From: DATJPR01 sp963843525
GTDB lineage: Bacteria > Bacteroidota > Ignavibacteria > UBA10030 > UBA6906
Direction of reading: 5' to 3'
DNA length: 64,000 nucleotides
Assembly: GCA_963843525.1 (NCBI GenBank)
Contig: CAWJKM010000004.1
Span: forward strand, 310,001 to 374,000
The position numbers and the translations under genes are program-made. Shown here piece after piece: positions 1-9,065 of the stretch. Within the stretch, counting starts at the first letter, position 1, and the number at the start of each line of letters is the position of its first letter. Below the pieces are notes generated by a model. That model searched no databases. It worked only from the letters and a program-made list of their open reading frames with translations, and was not told the DNA's origin.

Positions 1-492
1 ATTGTCGTCATTTTTGCGCCCGGTCTGAGCTGGACCGGAAACGAGGGCATGATGGGAATGGCGGCAGTGCTTGTTTCGATGGTGCTCCAGGCCTACGCCC
101 TTGTCCCCATTAAAAAGCATGGGAAGAATATCAGTCCTTTCGTCATGAATTTCGTCGGCATGACGATGAGTGCGCTGTTCTTGTTGTTCCTGGCAGCGGT
201 ATTCGAGCGCGAACAACGCATCGTATGGAACACAGTCTCCATCAGTGCCGTGCTGTATCTCGCTGTCGTCGGTTCCGTCATTGCGTTCGTCACGTATTAC
301 TGGTTGCTCAAGCACCTTGAGGCCGTCTACCTCTCCCTTTCAAGCTTCATCAATCCAATTATTGCGGTCATCCTCGGATCTATGGTCCTCGACGAAAAAC
401 TCGATACTTCTGTGGCCGTGGGAGCCGGCTTCGTCCTCGTCGGTATTCTTGCCACAAACGGGAGAGCGATTCTCGTGAAGTTTCACCTGTAA
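1..492 (+). CDS. EamA/DMT-family transporter, C-terminal part (truncated by window edge)
   Basis: The frame is open from the first base to the TAA at 490-492, so the gene begins upstream of the window. About 163 residues remain, with several hydrophobic segments, and the last ones (LSSFINPIIAVILGSMVLDE and a glycine-rich final helix) match the second EamA repeat of drug/metabolite transporters. The family moves metabolites or drugs across the inner membrane; the substrate cannot be read from the sequence. The next gene starts 16 bases downstream on the same strand but is functionally unrelated. Confidence 0.85.
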   Translation: MVVIFAPGLSWTGNEGMMGMAAVLVSMVLQAYALVPIKKHGKNISPFVMNFVGMTMSALFLLFLAAVFEREQRIVWNTVSISAVLYLAVVGSVIAFVTYYWLLKHLEAVYLSLSSFINPIIAVILGSMVLDEKLDTSVAVGAGFVLVGILATNGRAILVKFHL

Positions 493-507
493 ACGAAGGA
501 AAGATCG

Positions 508-2598
508 ATGACTCTCACACGGGCGACCCGTTGGCGCGCACCGGTTCTTCTTATTCCACTTCTGCTCTTGACTTCAGCGCACGTGTCTGCTCAGGCGGAA
601 GGATGGGAAAAACAGGGGAAAGGCACATTGGCAATACCGTCAAACACCGGCACAGCTGAAAGAGAAAGCTATGTCGGTCCGCAGCCATTTGATGTCGTCC
701 ACTACGACCTAGACCTTCGGTTTGCAATGGAGACGCCGGATATGGGCGGAACTGTGACAATGACGCTGGTCCCTGCGCAAACGATTACGGCCCTGACGCT
801 CAACGCCGCCGACCTGCAGATCGATAGCATTCGGGTGAACGGGATTGCTGCGGCTTCTCCCGGGTTGGTGACCGGAGAACAGTTCACCCTCGTGCTCCCG
901 GAAGCGGCAGCTGCCGGCGACACACTGAGAGTGGCGATCAGCTATCAAAGACCGCCGGCTGTCAACAGGTCCACGAGCCGTCAAGGGTACTTCTACTTTG
1001 TCCCCGACTCAGCGGGTCTCCTGACGTTGCCCGATACCATTGGCTACACGATGTCCGAGCCGTTGGACGCCCGTTTTTGGCTACCCTGTTACGATGAGCC
1101 ATGGGACAAGGCGACGGCGGAGATCAGGGCGACGATTCCCAGAGGCTTCATTGCGGCTTCCAATGGCATTCTCCTTGACACGATTGCGAACAGCGACGGC
1201 ACAGTGACATGGCACTGGCGCGAGGATCACCAGATTGCCACATACCTCCTGGCCGTGACGATTTCCCGGTGGACCGTATCGACGCAACTTCTCACCCTCG
1301 GAACGGGAAAGGTGATCCCTGTGCAATACTATGTTTGGAAGGAGGATTCTGCAGCATGTGCGGCGTACCTGCCCACCGTGGCGCAAATGATCACCACCCT
1401 CGGTGCGTTGTTTGGTCCATATCCCTTTGACAAGTATGGAATGACCGGCGTAGCGCCTTTTTTGTACGGAGGAATGGAGCATCAGACGATCACCACTCTC
1501 GCAAAAAGTCTGGTGACTGACGAGGCGGTGGTCGTTCATGAACTCGGACATCAATGGTGGGGGGACAATGTCACCTGCGCAACGTGGCCGGATATCTGGC
1601 TCAACGAGAGCTTTGCCAGCTACGTCGAGGCGCTGTGGCGGGAAAGCCTGGGAGGGCACGCCGAGCTCGTTCGCTACATGAAAGACGCACATGAACACTT
1701 CAACCTTTCCTCCTGGTCGGGCGCAGTCTATGATCCCCAGGGACAGGGGTTCGATCTGTTTGCCAATAGCGTCTATTCGAAAGGCGCCTGGGTGCTTCAT
1801 ACGCTGCGGGGTGTTCTGGGAGATACCTTGTTTTTCAGCACATTACGGGCGTACCGGACGAAATACCAGGGAAGCCAGGCGACGACCGATGAATTCCGCG
1901 CCGTCGCAGACTCCATCTCCCATCAGGATATGCGGTGGTTTTTTGATGAATGGATATATGGGAAAGGCTTCCCTCAGTACGCAGTTCAGTCTCACTACGG
2001 TAACGGCACTCTCTCTCTCACCGTATATCAGCAACAGGACGCCTCCTGGCCGACATTCCGAATGCCGGTTCAGGTCAAGGCTGTAAGTGGGGTGAAGGAT
2101 ACCACGTTCACGATTCTGGATTCTGCCCGGGTTCAGAATTTCACCGAGGCGTTGACCTTCTCACCGGATACGGTGATTTTTGATCCTGACAGCTGGATAC
2201 TCAAACAGATGGTCGTTGCACCTGCGACATCGGCACCTCCTCCGGCGACAGCGCCCCTGGAACTGGATCTTGAGCAAAATTTTCCGAACCCGTTCAATCC
2301 GAAAACAGTGATCAGGTGTTCCGTCCCGCCTTCCGCCATACAGATGGCGGACAAGTCGGCGGGACGAGATCTCGTCTCGAACGGCGTTCGAGACGGACAG
2401 TGGACAGGGGACAGTAAGGTACGGCTTGTGGTGTATGATCTGCTCGGGCGGCAGGTGGCGGTGCTGGCAAATGGCCGGTACCCGGCGGGCAGATACTCGT
2501 TCACGTTCGATGGGACCGGATTCGCAAGCGGTGTGTATTTGTACCGGCTGATTGCTGAGAACTTCGTGGCGACACGAGCGATGTTGTTGCTGAAATAA
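508..2598 (+). CDS. M1 family metallopeptidase (aminopeptidase) with T9SS type A C-terminal sorting domain
   Basis: 696 residues. A signal peptide ends near VSAQA (about residue 29). The gluzincin signature is complete: HELGH at 344-348 followed after 18 residues by Glu367 in NESFAS, which gives the two Zn histidines, the general base and the third ligand. GGMEH stands in place of the usual GAMEN exopeptidase motif. The last ~110 residues are a type IX secretion sorting domain (LEQNFPNPFNPKT, then VVYDLLGRQV, GVYLYRL), so the enzyme is probably exported through the outer membrane by T9SS and cleaved at the surface. The domain carries an unusual insertion of about 28 residues encoded by nested palindromes. 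AAGGAAAG precedes the ATG. Confidence 0.93.
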   Translation: MTLTRATRWRAPVLLIPLLLLTSAHVSAQAEGWEKQGKGTLAIPSNTGTAERESYVGPQPFDVVHYDLDLRFAMETPDMGGTVTMTLVPAQTITALTLNAADLQIDSIRVNGIAAASPGLVTGEQFTLVLPEAAAAGDTLRVAISYQRPPAVNRSTSRQGYFYFVPDSAGLLTLPDTIGYTMSEPLDARFWLPCYDEPWDKATAEIRATIPRGFIAASNGILLDTIANSDGTVTWHWREDHQIATYLLAVTISRWTVSTQLLTLGTGKVIPVQYYVWKEDSAACAAYLPTVAQMITTLGALFGPYPFDKYGMTGVAPFLYGGMEHQTITTLAKSLVTDEAVVVHELGHQWWGDNVTCATWPDIWLNESFASYVEALWRESLGGHAELVRYMKDAHEHFNLSSWSGAVYDPQGQGFDLFANSVYSKGAWVLHTLRGVLGDTLFFSTLRAYRTKYQGSQATTDEFRAVADSISHQDMRWFFDEWIYGKGFPQYAVQSHYGNGTLSLTVYQQQDASWPTFRMPVQVKAVSGVKDTTFTILDSARVQNFTEALTFSPDTVIFDPDSWILKQMVVAPATSAPPPATAPLELDLEQNFPNPFNPKTVIRCSVPPSAIQMADKSAGRDLVSNGVRDGQWTGDSKVRLVVYDLLGRQVAVLANGRYPAGRYSFTFDGTGFASGVYLYRLIAENFVATRAMLLLK
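2322..2395. repeat. Nested inverted repeats inside a coding sequence (translated palindromic element)
   Basis: Three adjoining palindromes sit within the sorting domain of the M1 peptidase. CGTCCCGCC (2322-2330) pairs with GGCGGGACG (2358-2366), enclosing TCCGCCAT (2332-2339) paired with ATGGCGGA (2344-2351). GACGAGATCTCGTC (2363-2376) is self-complementary. CGTCTCGAAC (2373-2382) pairs perfectly with GTTCGAGACG (2386-2395). The frame stays open through all of it and adds about 28 residues between two conserved beta strands. The look is of a small palindromic repeat inserted in frame. Confidence 0.7.
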
Positions 2599-2608
2599 GA
2601 AAAGGCAG

Positions 2609-4474
2609 ATGCACATGGAAGGTTCGCTCTCTCTTCACCTTTACGCGGAGGGACCGACGCTCGAGGAAAAACTCGAGAGCCTGCCTACGGGGCCCGGCGT
2701 GTATCAACACAAGGACGCCGAGGGGGCGGTGCTGTACGTGGGAAAGGCGAAGAACCTGCGCAATCGGGTCCGGCAGTATTTCCAGAAATCCCGCTCGATG
2801 GATCCCAGGATAGAAGTGATGCTCAGGAAAGCCACCGACCTGGAAATCATTGTCACCGACAACGAAGTGGAAGCCCTCATCCTCGAAGCCAACCTTATCA
2901 AGCAGTTGAAGCCCCGCTACAACGTCAGTCTCAAGGACGACAAGAGTTACCCGTACATTGTCATCACCAACGAACCGTTTCCCAGGGTTTTTGTCACCCG
3001 TGAAGTCCGGCGTGACGGATCACGGTATTTCGGGCCGTACACCGATGTCCATAATGTACGCTCGGCGCTCAAATCGGTGCGTGACCTCTTCATGATTCGT
3101 AGCTGCAATTATTTCATGGACGATGAGGTCGTCCGGAGCAAACGTATCAAAGTGTGTCTGGACTATCATATCAAGAAGTGCGAGGGGCCCTGTGAGGGGC
3201 TTGTCACGCGGGAACATTACAGCAGGATGATCGACCAGGTCGCATCGGTCCTTCAGGGGAAGACCGAAGCCCTGATCGGTCAGTTGCAGGGAGAGATGAA
3301 GATTCTTGCAGAAGAGAAACGGTTTGAAGAAGCCGCCACCATTCGGGACCGGATTCGTGGCCTCCAGTCGTACACCGAAAAACAGAAGGTCAGCGACCTC
3401 GATGCGACCGACAGGGATATCCTGGGATTTGCCGTGGAGGACGGCGACGCCTGCGGAGTTGTTTTCCGGCTTCGGGAGGGGAAAATGGTCGGGAGGCGAC
3501 ACTACTATATGGGAGGCGTCGAAGGAGTCAGGGAGGCTGAAATCCTCGAAGCATTTCTGCAACAATACTATATCGATGCTGAGGACATCCCGCGGGAGAT
3601 CCTTCTTCCTGCGGAGGTCGAGGATGACGAAGCAGTGCAGGCATGGCTCTCTTCACGCCGGGGAGAGCCGGTGGTCCTCTCCACGCCCGCTGAAGGCGAG
3701 GCCGCAAAACTTGTCCGGCTCTCTGTGACGAACGCCAGGTTCCTTCTCGGTGAGCTGAAACTGCAAAAAATGAAACGTGCGGAGTACGTTCCTGCGGGAA
3801 TCAAGGCGCTCCAGCGGGACCTCCGGATTGACCGTCTGCCACGGAAGATCGAGTGCTTCGATATTTCCAATACCCAGGGGACCGACAGTGTGGCGTCGAT
3901 GGTGGTATTCATTGACGGAAAACCGCGCAAAAGTGAATACCGCAAATTCAAGATCGGGACTGTGGAGGGACCGAATGATTTTGCAAGCATGCGCGAAGTC
4001 ATCCGCAGACGGTACTCGCGAATTCTCGAGGAACACGGCTCCATGCCCGACCTCATCATGGTCGATGGGGGAAAGGGACAATTGTCGAGCGCTGTCGAAA
4101 TCCTCGGGGCCCTCGGGATTCGAAATCAGCCGATCATCGGTCTGGCGAAGCGGTTGGAGGAGGTGTTCACCCCCGGCGTGTCAGAGCCCGAACTCATTCC
4201 GAAAGACTCTCCGGGGTTGAGGCTTTTACAGCATGTCCGCGATGAGGCTCACCGGTTTGCCATCACCTACCACCGCAGCCTCCGGGCGAAGCGTACGCTG
4301 GTTACCGAACTGCATGAGATCGAAGGGGTGGGCGAAAAACGGGCGAAAGAGCTTCTCGAGGCTTTCGGGTCCGTTCAGGGGGTGAAATTCGCCACGCTGG
4401 AACAGCTTGCAGCAATCGTGGGGGAGAAAACCGCCGAGCACATCCGCGAACATTTCGATGAAGCGGCGGAGTAA
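2609..4474 (+). CDS. uvrC: Excinuclease ABC subunit C (UvrC)
   Basis: 621 residues, the usual length. UvrC makes both incisions in UvrABC nucleotide excision repair in the cytoplasm. Domains in order: GIY-YIG nuclease near residues 26-105 (GPGVYQH, LYVGKAKNLRNRV), a UVR motif near 220-250 (EEKRFEEAATIRDRI), the UvrC RNase H-like nuclease with IECFDISNTQG and MVDGGKGQL, and a C-terminal helix-hairpin-helix (LHEIEGVGEKRAKELLEAF). AAAAGG lies 3 bases before the ATG at 2609 and 9 before the in-frame ATG at 2615; the second spacing is more typical, so the start may be 2615. The gene converges on kdpE with only 21 bases between. Confidence 0.97.
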   Translation: MHMEGSLSLHLYAEGPTLEEKLESLPTGPGVYQHKDAEGAVLYVGKAKNLRNRVRQYFQKSRSMDPRIEVMLRKATDLEIIVTDNEVEALILEANLIKQLKPRYNVSLKDDKSYPYIVITNEPFPRVFVTREVRRDGSRYFGPYTDVHNVRSALKSVRDLFMIRSCNYFMDDEVVRSKRIKVCLDYHIKKCEGPCEGLVTREHYSRMIDQVASVLQGKTEALIGQLQGEMKILAEEKRFEEAATIRDRIRGLQSYTEKQKVSDLDATDRDILGFAVEDGDACGVVFRLREGKMVGRRHYYMGGVEGVREAEILEAFLQQYYIDAEDIPREILLPAEVEDDEAVQAWLSSRRGEPVVLSTPAEGEAAKLVRLSVTNARFLLGELKLQKMKRAEYVPAGIKALQRDLRIDRLPRKIECFDISNTQGTDSVASMVVFIDGKPRKSEYRKFKIGTVEGPNDFASMREVIRRRYSRILEEHGSMPDLIMVDGGKGQLSSAVEILGALGIRNQPIIGLAKRLEEVFTPGVSEPELIPKDSPGLRLLQHVRDEAHRFAITYHRSLRAKRTLVTELHEIEGVGEKRAKELLEAFGSVQGVKFATLEQLAAIVGEKTAEHIREHFDEAAE

Positions 4475-4495
4475 TTCTTCACCTTCCGTGGAAAC

Positions 4496-5194
4496 TCATT
4501 TCTTTTCCTCTCCCTCCGCCAGGCGGTACCCGATCCCGGACTCTGTGACGATCAATTGCGGTTTGGCAGGATCCTTTTCGAGTTTCTTCCGCAGGGAACC
4601 GACGTAAACCCGTGTGTACTGTGTCTCCTCCGCGTACGCCTGTCCCCAAACCTGTTCAAGGATAAACCGGTGCGTGAGGACGCGACCTGCGTGCCGCACG
4701 AAGAGCGCGAGAAGCGAAAATTCGGTGCCCGTGAGTTTGACGATCTCTCCTTCCCTCCTGGCCGTGCGCGCGTCGAGATCGATGACCAGATCGCCATGCA
4801 CATATGGTTCGGCACTTTTCTCCGGTTGTGCGCGACGGAGTGCGGTTCGCACGCGGGCCAGGAGCTCGCCCGTGCGGAAGGGTTTCACAAGATAATCGTC
4901 TGCTCCCGCATCAAGACATGCAATGATATCGGACTCCGCGTTGCGGACCGAGACGACGATCACGGGCACCTTGGACCAGCCCCGGATCTGCCTGAGAACT
5001 TCGGCGCCATCCATATCCGGGAGACCCAGATCAAGCAGGACCAGCGACAGCTGATGGGTTCCTGCGAGTGCAAGCCCTTCTTTCCCGTCCTTTCCCTCAA
5101 CAATCTTCCATCCCTGTCCGTCCAGGGTCCGGTGAAGCAGCCTCCGTAATTGGCTCTCGTCTTCAACAATCAGAATAACCGGGTCACGGCTCAC
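4496..5194 (-). CDS. kdpE: KdpE-like response regulator (OmpR/PhoB family)
   Basis: 232 residues with a GTG start at 5194-5192. The open frame runs further upstream, but homology begins at VSRDPVILIVEDE and this start overlaps the end of kdpD by 11 bases (GTGAGCCGTGA), a typical coupled arrangement. The receiver domain carries phospho-acceptor Asp55 (LVLLDLGLPDMDG) and the signalling Lys (LVKPFRTGEL). A winged-helix DNA-binding domain follows (LTGTEFSLLALFVRHAGRVLTHRFILEQVWG, VYVGSLRKKLE). In other bacteria KdpE activates kdpFABC when K+ is scarce. No such operon is adjacent here. Confidence 0.93.
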   Translation of the reverse strand: MSRDPVILIVEDESQLRRLLHRTLDGQGWKIVEGKDGKEGLALAGTHQLSLVLLDLGLPDMDGAEVLRQIRGWSKVPVIVVSVRNAESDIIACLDAGADDYLVKPFRTGELLARVRTALRRAQPEKSAEPYVHGDLVIDLDARTARREGEIVKLTGTEFSLLALFVRHAGRVLTHRFILEQVWGQAYAEETQYTRVYVGSLRKKLEKDPAKPQLIVTESGIGYRLAEGEEKK

Positions 5195-7853
5195 TGGGAG
5201 TCTCCAATTGGTGCCAGGGAAGACGAAAAATGAATCGCGCACCGCCTTCAGGGAGGTTTTCCGCGACAAGGGTGCCGCCGTGTGCTTCGATGAATCCGCG
5301 GGCGATGGAAAGTCCGAGACCGGTACCTCCCGCCTGACTTCCCGGCAGGCGATAGAACTTCTCAAACACGCTGTCGAGCGACCCGGGCGGAAGTCCCGGA
5401 CCGTTGTCCGCGACGACGAGGGAAACAGCGTCGTCTTCCACCGTTGCGCTGACATCGATAGTTGACCCGGGGGGCGTATACAGAATTGCGTTGTGGATTA
5501 CATTGGCGATCGCCTGTTCGAGGAGAGGGAAGTCGGCTTTGATGAGCGGCGTCGAGTCCGGAAGGTTCAGCCGTACTACGTGATCGCGGACTTCCTCTTC
5601 AAGTTTCCTGAGCGCGCTCTCGACGACATCGATGATCGAACACCAGTCAAGGTGGGGGCGAATGAGACCCGAATCGAGCCGGGTCATGTCGAGCAAATTC
5701 CCCACAAGGCGGTTCATCCGTTGCGCCGCTGTTTGAATCTCTTTCGCGAGTTCGTGCTGCGTGTCGCGGGGGACCGTCGCGGAAAGCAGACCGTCTGTCG
5801 CTCCGAGAATTGCGCTTAACGGCGTCCGCATTTCGTGCGATATCGAATTGAACAGTGTTTTATAGAGCCTTTCGGATTCCTGGACGACGATCGATTGCTT
5901 GGTGAGCTCATTCAACGTTTCACGCTCAAGCGACGCGGCGGTCTGACTGAGAAGATTGAGGAGGAGGGCCTCCTGGTCGGAAGTCAATGGAGAGTGCGAA
6001 GCGGTGCGTAGTCCGATAACGCCAAGCGAATAGCGCGGGCCGGAAATGGGATAATAGGTTGCCGTGGCAAAGGGGAGGGTGTCGGTGAATCGACCGGCCT
6101 TGCGCTCATTCCAGTATACCCACGCCGCAACGCTATGTTCCTTTTCGTCCACCGATGCGCTGCTGGAAGGGTGGGGTGTGGCTGACATATCTCCGTCCGG
6201 TTCGCCGAGAAAGACAGTCACATCCGCGTTGAAGGTTCGACGCAGACTAGCGACCGTCGCCTTCACTACCCCGTCCTTTGACGCTGCGATGGAGAGGTCC
6301 TTTGTCAGGGCATACAACGCCGTGGCCCGCTCTTCCCGTTGCCGTACCGTATGCTGATGGAGACGATTTCGCGACGCGAGGGTCCCGGAGACAAGTGCAA
6401 CGACAAAATACGTAAGGAGCATGAGCAGATCTTCGGGCCGATCGACCGAAAGAGTTCCGGGAGGGGGGATGAAAAAAAAGTCCCAGCCGGCGGCACTGAG
6501 AGCGGCAGCCAGGAGGACCGGTCCCAGACCGGAAAACAGGGGAAGAAGAGACACCGTGAGCAGAAGGATAAAAGAGACGGACTGATAGCCGAGAAGCGGG
6601 GAAGTGAGCGAACACAAGAACAGGGCTAGCGCGATCGTCGAGGCAGAGAGGACATACTGCCAGAGGGTGGAGTGCCGGGTCGGGGAAGAGAAGATGCGGT
6701 TTCGTGTGCGTTTGGTATGGACGGTTCCCACGGCGAGCACATCCAGATCCCCGCTCTCGTCGAGGAATCTGTCGAGAATCGACCTTCCTCCCAGCCAACT
6801 GCGTTTGACCGACTTCCCCACCAGAAGTTGTAACGCGTTTTGTTCTTTCGCTACCCTGAGAATCCCCCTCACCACATCGGTGTCCGTGGTCGTTATGACC
6901 TCGGCTCCGAGCTCACGTGCAAGGCTCAGATTCTTCTCGAGCCGGGCCCGCTCCCCCTCCCCCAGGGGTTGGAGGTTTTCCACCGAGACTACGACCCAGG
7001 AAGCGTTCATGGTCTGCGCTATCCCACTTCCCCAGCGGATCAACTCGACCGACTGGGGGCTGGGAGAAACCGCGACCATAATCCGCTGCCCGGATTTCCA
7101 GGGCCCGGGGATGTTGCGGGTCTGCATATAATCCCGCAATTGCCGGTCTACCCGCTCGGCGGTGACGCGCAGCGCCATCTCACGCAATGCCGTGAGATTC
7201 CCCTTGCGGAAAAAGTTCTGTGTGGCCCGGGTCGACCGGTCGCCCGTGTAGACTTTCCCCTCTGCCAATCGCTTGAGCAGTTCGTCCGGAGAGAGGTCGA
7301 TCAGTTCCACTTCGTCCACGCGATCGAGAACGGAATCCGGCACCGTCTCACGCACAATTGATCCGGTGATTTTGGCCACAACATCCGCGCGACTTTCGAG
7401 GTGCTGGACGTTCAATGTGGTGTAGACGCTGATGCCGCTCTCCAGCAGTTCCACGACGTCGAGATACCTCTTCGCGTGCCTGCTCCCGGGGGCGTTCGAA
7501 TGCGCGAGCTCGTCGACGAGGACCAGTTGCGGATGGCAGGCGATGACTTCGTCGAGATTCATCTCCTCGAGCCACGCTCCCCGGTATTCGGTCCGTTTCC
7601 TCGGGATCAGAGGGAGGCCTTCTATGAGCGCCTCGGTCTCCTTGCGTCCGTGGCTTTCAACGTATCCTATGACAACGTTTATCCCTTTGGAGCGTGCCGC
7701 GTGGGCTGCGCGCAGCATCGCATAGGTCTTTCCCACACCTGCACTCATCCCCAGGAAAACCTTGAGCCGCGGGCGTGTTTGCTCGGCATCCTGACGCGAG
7801 ATATTCCTCAGAAGCACATCAGGGTTCGGGCGTGGGGGGTCGGAGGGGGTCAT
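5184..7853 (-). CDS. kdpD: Sensor histidine kinase KdpD
   Basis: 889 residues, the full KdpD length. Domains in order: cytoplasmic KdpD domain (about 25-235) with the Walker A-like motif GMSAGVGKTYAML and LVLVDELAHSNAPGSRH, a universal-stress-protein-like domain (about 250-365), four membrane helices of the DUF4118 type (about 395-500), a GAF-like domain (about 520-645), HisKA with phospho-acceptor His in SISHEMRTPLSAI, and a HATPase domain (NVIHNAILYT, DNGPGLPPG, GTGLGLSIA). It senses K+ or turgor and c-di-AMP in studied species and phosphorylates KdpE. The intact four-helix sensor argues against decay. The kdpFABC transporter genes expected upstream are absent. Confidence 0.95.
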   Translation of the reverse strand: MTPSDPPRPNPDVLLRNISRQDAEQTRPRLKVFLGMSAGVGKTYAMLRAAHAARSKGINVVIGYVESHGRKETEALIEGLPLIPRKRTEYRGAWLEEMNLDEVIACHPQLVLVDELAHSNAPGSRHAKRYLDVVELLESGISVYTTLNVQHLESRADVVAKITGSIVRETVPDSVLDRVDEVELIDLSPDELLKRLAEGKVYTGDRSTRATQNFFRKGNLTALREMALRVTAERVDRQLRDYMQTRNIPGPWKSGQRIMVAVSPSPQSVELIRWGSGIAQTMNASWVVVSVENLQPLGEGERARLEKNLSLARELGAEVITTTDTDVVRGILRVAKEQNALQLLVGKSVKRSWLGGRSILDRFLDESGDLDVLAVGTVHTKRTRNRIFSSPTRHSTLWQYVLSASTIALALFLCSLTSPLLGYQSVSFILLLTVSLLPLFSGLGPVLLAAALSAAGWDFFFIPPPGTLSVDRPEDLLMLLTYFVVALVSGTLASRNRLHQHTVRQREERATALYALTKDLSIAASKDGVVKATVASLRRTFNADVTVFLGEPDGDMSATPHPSSSASVDEKEHSVAAWVYWNERKAGRFTDTLPFATATYYPISGPRYSLGVIGLRTASHSPLTSDQEALLLNLLSQTAASLERETLNELTKQSIVVQESERLYKTLFNSISHEMRTPLSAILGATDGLLSATVPRDTQHELAKEIQTAAQRMNRLVGNLLDMTRLDSGLIRPHLDWCSIIDVVESALRKLEEEVRDHVVRLNLPDSTPLIKADFPLLEQAIANVIHNAILYTPPGSTIDVSATVEDDAVSLVVADNGPGLPPGSLDSVFEKFYRLPGSQAGGTGLGLSIARGFIEAHGGTLVAENLPEGGARFIFRLPWHQLETPSEP

Positions 7854-8311
7854 GGGTACGATATTTCAGGAGTCCGGTGACGATGGGGAGACAAGGTTGT
7901 CGGCGGCGCGCCGCCAGCCGCCAGATCGCTTCCGTGCAGGGCCGTCGCTACCAGGCCCGGCGTTGGAACACCCAAGAGAGAGTTCACCAGAGCTTCGCCA
8001 AGTGGGAGTCGCGATGTGTCTGCCAGTCCGACGCGAAAAGGTAAGGGATTCGTCCGTAAGAGACAAATGCCCGTCTTGGCGACACCCGCTCTGCGACGAT
8101 TGCGAGCGGCGAAGGCACGGATGCCGGTGCACTCTCCCGTCCCCTCCGAATACGAACAGTGACGACGATACCAGGGGTCGCCATATCACCTCGGATACTG
8201 TTCACACCTCCTAACATAGATGAAGGGCAGGACAGTCGCAATGAAAGGCCCGCAAAGAAAGGGATCTCTTTTGTAAAGATATCATTAAAAAACAGTCTGG
8301 CGGAGTCCGCC
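7854..8311. other. Gene-poor interval upstream of kdpD
   Basis: No reading frame here looks like a known protein on either strand. On the minus strand a GTG at about 8203 follows AGGAGG and opens 73 codons, and a second minus frame nearer kdpD also stays open, so a decayed or frameshifted gene is possible; neither translation resembles KdpC or any other Kdp subunit. Two hairpins stand out: the self-complementary GGCGGCGCGCCGCC at 7902-7915 and GGCGGA/TCCGCC at 8299-8311. The kdpDE promoter should lie here but I could not place it. Confidence 0.5.
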
Positions 8312-8340
8312 TTGCCTTTTCCAACGCTATTCAATATACT
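8312..8340 (+). promoter_or_regulatory. Sigma-70-type promoter for the 8356 gene
   Basis: TTGCCT at 8312-8317, a 17-base spacer, and TATACT at 8335-8340. Transcription would start near 8346-8348, only about ten bases before the ATG at 8356, so the message would be almost leaderless. This placement also rules out the in-frame TTG at 8341 as the start codon. Confidence 0.55.
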
Positions 8341-8355
8341 TTGCTTTCATATACC

Positions 8356-9024
8356 ATGACTGATTTTCAAGCTCTACAACTTCTAAAAACCGCGGGAATC
8401 GTTGGTGCGCGTCCGCTCCACGGAACAGCGCGTTTGCTCCTGACCGTCCGAAAAGGGGACACCACGCTTGAATTGCCTCTTACGGAGTACCAGGCCGAAT
8501 TGAAGAACGATCTCAAGTTGCTGGAAGAAGAGAAGCAGGACATTCAGAAGAACGTGTTCGCGTCGAGAACAAAGACCACGTTCACCTTGGGCGGAGGGGA
8601 ACCGACGACGCTGGAGGCTTTGAAACGCAACGAACAACTCAGCAAGGAAGAACGCGAGGACAAGACGTCCCGCCTCACAGATCTGGATTCGCGTGCCAGG
8701 AAGCGACGCGGCATCCTTCTTGCGCTGACGCATCTGCAGGTGCACAGCGCCAATCTTCTTCCCAAGATGTCTCCGTCTTCGCCTGCAACCCCCAAAGACC
8801 CGCCCCGGGGGCCGGCAGGAAAGAAGTTATGGACAAAAGGTGTCAAGGCCGCAGCACTGCACTGCCTTCGTGAAGCTCAACGGACCAAAGTCGATGATCA
8901 GGCACTTCTTCTCCTGTGCAAGGAGTTCCTCGAAAAGTACTCCATCGACAATGAGCCCGACTATTCTGCAGAGACGCTATTCCAAAACGTCCGCCAGGTG
9001 CGATTGCTCGATACCATCGAATAG
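8356..9024 (+). CDS. Hypothetical cytoplasmic protein with charged helical middle
   Basis: 222 residues; I do not recognise the family. There is no signal peptide or membrane segment. Residues ~40-125 are rich in Glu, Lys and Arg and look like a long helix or coiled coil, interrupted by a short TLGGGEPTTLEAL stretch. A proline-rich linker (SPSSPATPKDPPRGP) follows, then a basic helical C-terminus. The ATG at 8356 is preferred over the TTG at 8341 because a good -10 box ends at 8340. There is no Shine-Dalgarno sequence. It stands alone between divergent kdpD and the peptidase gene at 9066. Confidence 0.65.
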   Translation: MTDFQALQLLKTAGIVGARPLHGTARLLLTVRKGDTTLELPLTEYQAELKNDLKLLEEEKQDIQKNVFASRTKTTFTLGGGEPTTLEALKRNEQLSKEEREDKTSRLTDLDSRARKRRGILLALTHLQVHSANLLPKMSPSSPATPKDPPRGPAGKKLWTKGVKAAALHCLREAQRTKVDDQALLLLCKEFLEKYSIDNEPDYSAETLFQNVRQVRLLDTIE

Positions 9025-9065
9025 CCGCGCCGTCAATTCCGTTTCTTTCTGAAAGAACCCCTCGT

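Noticed and set aside
4556..5149. 197-codon plus-strand frame opposite kdpE
   Set aside because: Antisense to the receiver and winged-helix domains of KdpE; no homology seen.
7866..8334. Overlapping open frames in the gap upstream of kdpD, one with AGGAGG before a GTG
   Set aside because: The translations do not match kdpC or any family known to me, and the different frames compete with one another. Kept only as a possible decayed gene.
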